Assembly: GCF_910592395.1 (NCBI RefSeq) | Contig: NC_088324.1 | Location: forward strand, 6,970,953 to 7,034,952 | Length of the DNA: 64,000 nucleotides | Direction: 5' to 3' | Source: Lineus longissimus | Lineage: Eukaryota > Nemertea > Pilidiophora > Heteronemertea > Lineidae | Notes under the pieces: generated by a model | Told to the model about the DNA's origin: nothing | The model's input: only the letters and a program-made list of their open reading frames with translations | Databases searched by the model: none | Translations under genes and position numbers: made by a program | Shown: positions 10,078 through 22,000 of the stretch, piece by piece | Layout of the letters: every line of letters begins with the position of its first letter | Numbering within the stretch: position 1 is the first letter of the stretch

Positions 10078-13000
10078 ATGTTAAACGAAGAGCTGGACAG
10101 TGACCCTGTCACCAGGTCAGGGGAGGCCGCAGACGAAAATCAAGATGATCAAACTATGTCATCTTCGGCGAGGCGCTCTGAGAAATCTTGTTCGGGTGTT
10201 GATGAGCAAGACGAGTCAGCGGAAGAGCTGATGACGCCAGTGAGACCCCGAATAGACAGAGACGTGGTCTCTGATGTTCCGAGACAACAGGTGGGTGTTC
10301 ATAAAGTGAATTGTTCGTGTGTTTTTTTCATTCGAGGAGACAGTATGTTCCGACGAGAGCTGGAAAAAGTACAGGTGAATCGTCACAACATAGTTTAGAT
10401 CATTCAGTTTAGATCATTCTGGGGGCAACAACTGATTTCTGCTATTCCTCTTCACTTTTATTGGATGTGTCTTACACTCGTACATGTATCGAAGGCTCGA
10501 CCAAGCTAAGACGTATTCCAACTGGAGACCGCGAACTTACAACTCATCAAGGGCAGATGCACAGCATTAGCGCGGTATCACAAAAGGTCGATTTTGTTGC
10601 TGAAACGAACTTTGATATAACTCTTGATCGGCAATTTCAAAGGTTCAGGGTGACACCTCATCATGAATCAGTGCCATGTCTAAAACAATGTTTTGCGCTC
10701 AACCGCATTTGCATATTCAAGAGGCTACGAATTAAGCTAAGGTATATAATATCACAGCCGGGTGAAACTTTTAACCAAAATGTATAAAGAACCGTCGGAA
10801 GAACTAAGGTTTTGATTCATTTATGCATTTTGCATGTCCATTAGGAGGCTATATATGCATCTAATCTATAAAATCTCCATTCCAGGGTGACGGAGCATTC
10901 CAAAAGGACAATTGCACCGAGATGACATCACCTACCATCAAATATCCAAATAGTCCATTCTCAATCAATGTTGACATCGATCTCATGCAGGTGGCGCTGT
11001 TTGTCCTGGCAGTGGGTACCCGGATGTGGCGGCTGGATTACCCTAATTCTGTGGTGTAGGTACCAACATTACTATAAGCACCGTCCTGAAGTTACGACAG
11101 TAAGGCACAATTTCGGGTATTGAATTCCATACACTAATAACAGGAGACTTTTTCCGACTTCTCTTCTCTCTTTTCAGTTTCTCTAACTTTCTGTCGATTT
11201 TTCCGACAAAAGTCCGACTTCTAGAAAACCTGTGAAAAACACCAGGGCTCCCTCAAAAGGGCATTGACGATCAAACGCCTATGTTGAATGGGGTGAATGA
11301 AGTGTGAGCCAAACACACAGAGTGACCTACATGAGGGACATAAATTGTATTCACATTGAGGGTCACTCTGAGTGTTTGGCTCACACATCATTATTTATTT
11401 ATTTTATTTATTTATTTAAAACCTCTAAACAGGAGAACAATACAGTTGATACAGTTAAACAGATATATAAAAGTCCATTAAAAAGATCGCACCAAAAGTT
11501 TGACCAGCCCCCTCTCACGCGACCCCGGAGAGCAGTATCTGTCGTCGAGGAGGAGAGACCTAAGAGAGTCAACTACGTCATCCTCGCCGACAGAGGCCAC
11601 GTCAACGGGGCAGAGCGAGCGGGGCCGGTCCGACAACGCAAGAACAACAGGCCACACATTTTGAGAAACATCGTGTAACAGTGTGCCAACAGTACAACCC
11701 CGCCCAGCAAAAAATTCAGCCAAAAGAGCTGCATTAAGAGCACTGGCCGGGGACCGGCGTTGAAAAATACGGTTAAAAAGTAAAAGCTTACTATTGAGGA
11801 TCACAGAGGAGACAGGATTAACAGAAATGGCCTTAAGAAGCTTGCTATGGTGTGATCGCTTCGGTAAGCCGAGCACCCGTTTAAAATTATTACTCTGAAA
11901 ACTGTTTAAAAATAGACATATCGTGTTTGTTCATATGCACGCTAGAACATCCAGAGATTGCAATAGGTAGAATAGCGGTTTTCCATAAATACACTTACTG
12001 CGGCTGAGCATAGGCCGGGATAACTGAAACCTGCACTGAACAGACTGAAAGCTCTACGTTGAGCAGCAGAGACCCTCTGCTCTACATGGTATGATGATTA
12101 ACCCCACTCAACATAGGCCTTTGATCTTTATTGCCATATTTTTTGGAAGCCCTAGTATTTTTTACAAGTTTTTTTTGGTTAAATCGGACCTTTCAGGGAA
12201 AAAGTCGGACAATGTCGGATTTTTTTCGGACATATCAGGAAAAAGGTGGAGAAACCGTTAAGAAATTGGATATAGCCTCCTACTTCACTCCCATGCCCGT
12301 ATGTCACGCTGTTGGTGATCCTACATGTATATCTCAGCACATCTTCAAATGAAATGAACACACGGCGTTACGGCTAATGTACAAGCAGTTCAGGACATTG
12401 GGAACTCCTATAACTGTTTGCTACCACTTAGAAATTAAAAAAAACCCATTTTCTCAAGTTATTTTGATCAAAACTACATGTAGCTAAAAGTGGGCCTTCA
12501 TACATTACTTGACACACACCTCCTTTCCAATCTTTTCCGAACTTTGTTTTCGTTTCCCTTGCATATGAGATTGTTGTCAGCGAGAGTGTCTGCGTGGAAA
12601 CCGACACTGGATCGCTGGGGTGTATGCATCGATCACAAATGATTAGAATGATGACATTACACATATTTCTTTATGGACTCACCTCCCTTTAAATCCCATT
12701 TTTCCAGGTTTGACGAAGTAGTCTACATGCAACAGGTTGGCTGGTACCTGAATAGGACCTTCTATTTTGACCACCATCCTCCCCTCAGTAAAATGTTCTT
12801 CGCCCTAGCGGGTTACATGAGCGACTATAATCCGGGACGAGTCTTCGAAACTGTCGGACAAGGTAGGTACTGAAATAAATGCAAATGCATGTGAAGCATG
12901 CAGTGTTTGCGAATTTTGAAAGAAAACGATTTTTAAGTTCTGTGGAACTTATTTGGAGATAACAAGCATTAATATCCTGGAGAAGAGTCGTCTGGCCGTT

Positions 13001-16000
13001 CACTCAAAGAAGCTCGTCATCAACTCCACACTTCCTCTTCCAGAATACGACCCTGATGTACCAATAGGCTACTTGCGTTTCCTTCCCGCTCTATCCGGCA
13101 GCTTAATCATACCAACCGTCTATCAGATATTGGTGGAGCTCGGCATGAAGCGGTGGACTGCCGCAATAGCAGCAACTTTAGTATTATGCGGTATGTATTA
13201 TGGATCAACCTTATACTGGTCGGGGGCCAGGCGATTTAATAGTCTGAAATGCAGATGCATTCTCAGATATCGTCGCGATCGCGCGCTAACATTAACGTGT
13301 ATTTGCGTGTCAAATGCACTAATCATAAATTCCAGGGGGACTGAACTAATACAAATGCCAGCATATCGTCCTGTGCCGATCTTGCCAAAAGCCTATTTTG
13401 GCGTTACCAGAATACCCATGGATTCTAATTTTTTGACCACAAACTTTACCCAAAGGACATAGCAAAGCATTCAGTGTATGCTCAATGTCAGTCCTTAACA
13501 TAGATACATGTATATAGTCGGACTTCCACCTATCAAATCCCCGTGTCTTTTGCGCTTACACCTATGAATTGCCGTGTCTAAATAGACCCGTGTGTCAAAT
13601 CCCCGTGTCTATTAGCCCCATCGAGCTCGATGGGGCTAATCGGGGGCTAATTTAGACCCGTGTTCAAAACACAGGAGAGCTCCCTACCTACAGCGCACCT
13701 GTCGCCGGTGCTATTAACCATTATCTAACACCACTGATAGGTGTAAGTGCGCCCCGGGTTTTTTGACACACGGCGAGGACACGGGTCTTGAAAAAACACG
13801 GGGTTTTATGATAGGTGGAACTACGACTTATTGTATTCTCTTTCGCATACCAATTCTTCGTTAAAAACGCGTAACATTCCATTGAGAAAATAAATACCAG
13901 TTTGTAATATTGTTTTCAGAGAACACATTCCTGACTCAGTCTCGCCTCGTAATGGTCGAGAGCATACTACTCTTCATGATCTCATTTACAATTTTGGCAC
14001 TTCTCAAGTTTCTTAATCGTCGCTCAAGGTAGGTACTAGATGCATTGATCGAAATATTCCACTCGGTGACATCTCTACGAAGTTTTAGTCTAAAAGGAAT
14101 ATGATCATTACCCGCAAAGTGTTTTTCAGATCGATCTGGCCAAAGATACTTCGCTTTTATCTTAAACTGCGACAATGTGATCACAACTAGTAATGTAACA
14201 CACAGCTGGGCAGCCATTGCCGTAGATGATCGTGACCGGTGTAAAATGAATGCACGTCCTAGGAAAGCAGGACCACATACAATAGCTGTGTATTGTCAAC
14301 GAATGTGGTTAATGGTTTGGTTAGGGTAGCTACATAATCTTCAACAAAGGAACCCGGCGACTCTATTCACTTTAACGAAAGGACCGAACTTAGATTCCGG
14401 GGACTTGCATTTCTTTTACACCGGTTTTAGTTGACACCGTGAAAGAGCATTGGTTAAGCCCGCAGCACACCAGCCGCCAACTTTGACGACAAGAAGCGTT
14501 CAGCTGACGCCTCTCAACGCCGAAGTTGGCGGCTAGTGGATCCCGGTCAGAGCACACCTGCCCAGAATCGGCGTCCAGTAGCGTCTTTTCCGCCACCTTA
14601 GGCTGCCATTTTGAAATCATGTGACATCAAGACGCATACTGATTGGCCATAGCCTCGCCGCCGACGCCAATTCAGGCGGCAATCCGTAGCATACCTGTCT
14701 TTTTCTTACGTTCAAACGCGGCGACACGCGTCAAAAATACAAACATGTTAGATATTTGGCGTTTAGTTGCGGCAAGTGGCGGCAAGTCGCGTTCGCCGAC
14801 GCCGTTCGTAGCAGACTAGGGATTTTTCAGGCGTTCAGGACTCTTGCGGCAAAAAACGCATGTGAACGCCGAAGTTCGCGGCTAGTGTGCTACGGGCTTC
14901 AGGCTTTACCCTGAGGATAATCTAGTGTTTGCAGCATCACTTTATATTATTTTGCTAAGTGTGATATGTTCAGATTCCTGCCTTCAATCTGGTACCTTTG
15001 GCCAGAACGACATGAAACACACTCTACCAGTGTTTACCAGGGACGAATGATCGAATGTGTTGTGTTGAATCACGAATTCCTAAAGACTAAGAATTTGGAA
15101 CTTCAGAAATTAAAAGCTCTTTTTTTTCAGAAGGGTGGGTAAAAGTTTCCTGAACTCAGGTACTAAATGTTATTGATTCATTGTAAAGTAATTACCAAGA
15201 CGAACACAATGATACCTTATTCAGCTCTGAACTCTTAAAGATAAAGGAGATACAGAGCATTTTGTCTAAGAGACAAAATTGATTATTTAATTTCCCTTGC
15301 TATGGCTTGATGGTGGGCATTCTTTGTCTTAGAGGGGTTTTAGAACCTCGTTAAAATACCATTTCCTTATTAGCCTAATCATCGCTACTAAACGAGTAAC
15401 ACTATTTGAGGCATGTCTTTTGTGAAAAAAATCTAGCCACAACCAGCCAATAGTAATGATAAGAGACAAGACCACTAATGAATATTCATAGGTTGGAGGG
15501 TCGAGGCCTATCTATTAGACGAGTGCATGTTTTTTACTCTCAAGTACATATTTGGAGAGGTATTGACAAAATATTTGTTGTGGCAAGTCTACAGATATAA
15601 AGAAATTATTTGATGAAAAAATTAATTTCGAATTTTGCTAATTGGGTAATAGGGGGCGTGTTTTGAGTTTTTTCTGCCAGTTGGCTGAAAAGAGTGGAAA
15701 TATCAAAGTCTGTCTAATTTGTCGATTATCAAAAAATTTCCGTGGTCAATCACCATTTTATTTTTCACCATTTACTTGCCCGACTGTCCGGAATAACATA
15801 ATCTAAATTTCAGATTCACAACACCACGCGTTCTTTGATGCGTCGCGGTCAAACATTGACAATTTAACTGCTAAAAGGCTTAAAAAATCAATTGTGGTCT
15901 TGTCTCATAGTCATTGAATAGAAGATGAATTATCTTGCAAAAGCCCCCTATTGTCAAAATTTGGAACCCGGTGCGAGTTAAGTTGCTGTAGTATTGGTTC

Positions 16001-19000
16001 CAAATTCTTAGTCTTTATTTATTCTTGGTAGTATGCATGGTTGTTACACATACTCGCATACGCTGATTCCACAACCACAGTGACATTCCGTGTTTAAAAA
16101 GGCAAGTCTGAGCACAGAACCTCACGATTTGAAAAGAAAAACTCGTATCATCTGTTATCAATATTTTCAGATCTTTTTCCATATCTTGGTGGTTCTGGCT
16201 AGTTACTCTCGGGACGATGATCACCGTGACTGCCACGTAAGTGATTTGATCTATTTGTTTGCATTCATTATATGTGAAAATAGAAGGTAACACTGGAAAT
16301 GGCTGCAAAAATGGCTCGTAGGGGCAGAGTTTACTTCCTTTGCCAACTTAGTCTACATAGCCTTCGCCTCATTAGTGTCCTCTTACATCAATAAAGACCT
16401 AAACATCGAGAGCTCTGTTTAGCGTAGTCTAGGGGCACGTGACTCGCCACTAAGCTTTGTCTTTATTGTGGATGTAGCATCATACGATTTATGGGCTTCA
16501 GATTTTATGGTCTCGGTTCAGTTGTCAGCAATAGGTATGTTTTTGGACGGTCGAATCAAGTACATGTATAAACGTTCTTTTCCAATTTATCACTTTCAAT
16601 TTCAGAACAAAATATATCGGCGTGATGACGTCAGGTCTAGTGCTATTTATGGCATTCAAGGATCTCTGGTACATGATGGCTGACCTTTCATATACTGACG
16701 TATGTATCATTCTATAGTCAAAGAATGTGTAAAATGCACATGTATAAGTACACAGAGCTTAATGAGATTTTAACTAAGAATATCAAAATAGCCATTTATC
16801 AGGATTGTGAACCTGAGTCGTACCACCACCAGTTTTTAGGCATTTGAGTAGAATATCTTAATAGCTCTGAAAATATTGAGTTTTTCTTTTCAAATCGTGA
16901 GGTTCTTTGCTCAGGTTTGCCTTTTTTAATATCCTAATCAAATGCCGAAACCACTTACTGCAGCTGTATCTTTCCCTTGCAGCGAGTCCTTGTCAAACAA
17001 ACACTTGCAAGACTTGCTTGCCTCATCGTCATGCCCGTGATCTTATACTTGGGAATCTTCTACGTGCATCTCTCCATCCTTGTAAAGGCAGGACCAACAG
17101 ATAGCGTGATGACCAGCACGTTCCAGATTGGTCTTGAGGTAAGTTTAAATGGATAACGCCAGGCGGGAAAAACTATTGAGAGTCATATTTATGCCTCGGT
17201 CAGAAATAGGAGACTGAACCGCATGTATACTTTGACGGACAAGACGCAATGCCCGGCCCGGGACTCGGCTTCCTGAACGAGATACCTTCCTGCGACCTGT
17301 CTTGCACGGGACCGGGCTTCATTCCCTCGATGGGTATGCCGGCCAGTCGCCCAGGCCCGAGTTGATGGACGAGACGCGGCAGAGTCCAGGGCGTTGTCAT
17401 TCCCGGCGACCTTTACAATACATCTTATCCAACATCCTCACTCCCAGTGTGATGTATCACTTAATCCTGGCCTTCGTTACAACGTAGCATTGTCAAAATA
17501 TCAGCAGAATTCGCACCAGGTAAAAATGACACGTAAGGAAATTCTCACTAATAAGCATGGTGTAAATAATGGAATGTCTCGAAAAAATCAAACCGCAGAT
17601 ATTTTGTCAACCGAATATTGACAACATTAGAATAGCAAAGTGTATCATGTTTTTTTCACAGGGTGGACTGGCAGCCCTCACCAAAGGACAGCCTCTGTAC
17701 GTCGCTTACGGCTCACAGGTGACCCTTCACAGGACATTTGGTCCCGAGTCTTGCTGGCTTCACTCACATGACGCCCTCTATCCAGTTCGATACGAGGACA
17801 ACAGGGGGAGCTCGCATCAACAACAGGTCACGTGCTATGGGCACAAGGACGCAAACAACTGGTGGTTTATCAATAAAGCGGACAGGTATTGAACTTTGAA
17901 TTATATAGGCCTACATGACTTCATTATGTCTATGGTGGTATCTAACACCAGGCGGTATCTGACGCCGCCGGTAAGTCATAATGGCATGCATGCTTGCGTT
18001 GTCTTTATTCTGTTGCTTTAGCACTATATTCGATTGCAGCATCTTAATTTAGGGTGTATGATTGTGCACTGTTAGTTACATGAGAATACTACTTTGTCAT
18101 CGGTAATTTTCGCACAACTTCCGAAAATGGCAAATCTTTGGTGCCATCCTTGGTGCCTTCACCTGTATACGGCAGTTGTACCTGAAATGTTTACGCAAAA
18201 CGACCACCGAAGAACAAACGATAGACATTGAGCATCCGATTTATGAATACTGTACTACTATACTGTTCTCATGTTGCAGCAACGACACGAAAGTGGCTGA
18301 CCCTCCTGAGCGGGTAAAGGATGGTGACATTGTACAAATCTACCACGGGCTTACAAAGCGACCCTTGAACAGGTATGCAACTGATAAGCGATGTGCTAGC
18401 TGCTTTCATTCTCAAGATTATCCTTCCCTTTCATATCTCAACGATCAGAAGGACATTGGCGGATTTTCTCTTTTATCATTGCTTTTCGTTCTTCTCTTCA
18501 GCCATGATGTTGGTGCACCAATGAACCCTGCCATCATGGAGGTTTCTTGTTATGTAGACCACAACATTAACATGTCGGCGAACACGCTTTGGAGAGTGGT
18601 AAGTTTTTTTCCAAGTCATTTAAATATATATCTTACTCAATTAAATTGTGATTTGAATTTGCTGCCGACATATTAATATATTTGGATTTAAAGGTAATGA
18701 GGTTGTCATCAAGTGGAACTATGGAAAACGAACCCCTCCCTGTTTTGTTCGATAACGGAAACGATGCATGGTCAGAGCGAACAGTGACCTTTGAATACAA
18801 CGAGTCGCTCTAAGAAATCTTCGCTCCATTTCATATAATGGTTACCTGCAGTACAAATCTCAGTTCAATATATGATGATCCATCAAATTGGAATATAGTA
18901 AACAGTTCAAAGCACAATCGTGTGAATAATACCGTTATATATTCCGCATATTATGCTCCCTTGTACATGTAAATGGGCTATAGTTTTTACCAAATATCTT

Positions 19001-22000
19001 TCTTCATCAAAATTAATATTTTTTGGTGGCTGTCATAAACAATAATACACATTCCTCACTCTGTTTACCTTTCCATGAGGCCCTGAACAAGTGAAATAAT
19101 CTCCCTCTTGTTAGTCATTCAACAAGGCCCTGAACAAGTATAAAAATCTCGCCATTGTTTACATTTTTCACTTCTTTGTTATTTCAGGAGATCCTGAACA
19201 AGTATGACGAAGGTGAATACTGGCTGTCGATACGATCTCATGTCCGCCTGATCCACGTCAATACCACGTCAGCTCTCAGGGTGAGTGGTCCTCACGCAGA
19301 AATAAATTGCCTATCAAGTGGAATGCGACTTTGTTCATTTGATAAAAAATCGTATGACTCTTCGGGCCATCACCTGAACTAGTTCTTAAAAATTCATTAG
19401 AAATTGATACTGACCACATACTCGTGCATTCTGGTGTAGTATGGAATGGTACATATCCAGGTCGAAAACCCAGATACATGTTAGACTATAGTATGTTTCT
19501 TACTATCTTCGTAAGAAAATTGTCAATTTTACAAGTGTCGTGTATCTGTAGGTACTTTCATAATTTGCCCTGTTTCTCGGTTACGATCACAAGTAAATAT
19601 CTTACAAACATCTCACAACGAATGTACTTGCACATATGTCTGAAACTAAATAAAACAACTACTAAATTTTCTTTTCCGCATTGGTGAAAGAAAATGCATG
19701 CTCGGCCTGAACAAAAAACAAAGCATCACTTTACGGGTCCATGCAGGCCAATCATTGCGATAATGGTGTTGTCCTATTTGAATAACACCCCACTACAAAT
19801 GGAAATAAGGACTGAATATAATTCAGTACCTAAAAATTCAGCACTTTTTCATATTTTACTGATCAATGTTTCAGGTGACAGGCATCATCTTACCAGAATG
19901 GGGTTTTGGTCAGCAGGAAGTGGTGGCTGACAGGAGCATTACCCAGGAGTCGGCAATCTGGAATGTGGAAGAGCACCTTTACCTCAAGGATAACCAAACT
20001 AAAGAAGGTGAGCTCCGGTTTCCTCCTACTTAATGATAATAATATTATTGAGTTCTTATATAACGCCTTTCCATGTTTCCGTGCTCAAAGCACTTTTGGG
20101 ATATTATATTATTACCCCGGTCTCCACAGAAACCAATCGGGGGTTTCAAGAAGCAACCAGAAGTCGCTCACTTGAATTCGACCAGTCTAACAGACGTTGA
20201 GTATTTGATTAGCAAGGTGAGACAAGACCACAATTGATTTTTTAGGCCTTTTAGCAGTTAAATTGTCAATGTTTGACCGCGACGCATCAAATACTGCGTG
20301 CGGTTGTGAATCTGAAATTTAGATTATGTTATTCCGGACAGTCGGGCAAGTAAATGGTGAAAAATAAACTGGTGATTGACCACGGAAATTTTTTGATAAT
20401 CGACAAATTAGACAGACTTTGATATTTCCACTCTTTTCAGCCAACTGGCAGAAAATACTCAAAACACGCCCCCTATTACCAAATTAGCGAAATTCGAAAT
20501 TAATTTTTTCATCAAATAATTTCTTTATATCTGTAGACTTGCCACAGCAAATATTTTTTCAATACCTCTCCAAATATGTACTTGAGAGTTAAAAACATGC
20601 ACTCGTCTAATTGATAGGCCTCGACCCTCCAACCTATGAATATTCATTAGTGGTCTTGTCTCAGGTAACGAAGGTGAGTACTCTTTGGCCTCCAGTTTCC
20701 TCGTACGTTGCAAGCTTGACGTGGAGTATGTGTGATTTGTTATATTTGATGATCGTCGTTGACTTTGATATACAGTGTAGTCGTCAATTGAACACACAGG
20801 CCCAAAATCTTATACTTATAATATTATCTTAGTACTGCATAATACTGACAGGATTCGTATCATATGACCTTAGTATAATGCACGTATACATGCGTAAAAT
20901 TTACAAGACTTGTGTAGGATTTCTAGTCAAGATACATGTATTAGATGATCTTTTAACTGAGAACCTTAAAAGGATCTTCGGAATCTTCCAGAAATCTTGC
21001 AAAGACTGTACACGAATCTTAATTAAGGTATTCCCTAAGAACCTTACCAGACTCTTTCCCTAAGTTTTGTAACTTACAAGGTGGTAGGTGTTTCACTAAG
21101 AATGTTATCATATTGTTATCGGTTTTTTCTACGTACATGTACTCCGACAATATTGTAGAACATTGCCAGTGTGACAGCGGATATAGTCCCCCTGGAGTCA
21201 TAGTCCGGTAGCATTGTATTTGACCAATTAAACAGCATGATCTATTGTACCGCTAACCCTAACCAAAACATTTAGCAATGCGGGCTATTGTTACACGGAC
21301 TATCAGCCCTAGGACTACTATCCCCGTCACACCGGTGTAAGTAGAAAATGTCTCAGTCTGTTTCTGGCCCTTTGTATATTGACGGATTATGAAGTGTATA
21401 GATTATTGTTCTATAGTGACCACGACTGTCGTCAGCCTGGATATCAAAGTGCATAATATAATCCATTGTTGTTCGGACATTTGGTCCCAGGATATTTGAA
21501 ATCTTTACACGTGCTTAAAACGATTGATAGGTCAAAAACATACCAATGCCGACTCTTCGGATAATAAATAGTTGAATATCCAGCGTATGTTTTTACTAAC
21601 AGAAGCTCACTATCAAATCATGTTTACCATTGTATCAATTATGCATCCCCTCATTTAATTTAATTGGCTCGAGATCTGAGCCACCAATAAGTTGTCCGTA
21701 GTTGATGCTTCGTTTATTCGAACGATTTGTTCGTTTTTCATTTCAGAAGACCTAAGAGCATCACCGCTCATCCCAACGAAACCCGTATACCTTTCATTCT
21801 GGGATAAATTCAAGGAGCTTCAGGTGAGGTTGTTGTATTTCTTCCTACAAAATGCAATCGATGAGAGTTGCGAAAGTTGAAAAATTATGAATCGATAGCA
21901 GTTCCCCATGCCGACTTATCGGCGGTGAATATCAGTCCTAAAGTCTTCTCCTTTCACCGCCGATAACTGCCGCCAGGTAATCTATCGGACGCACCATCAT

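Noticed and set aside
20117-20200. Possible extra POMT1 exon after CTCCACAG
   Set aside because: Exons 13 and 14 join in phase and match the family without it. The stretch has no donor in the right phase and is altered by a long G-run in copy B.
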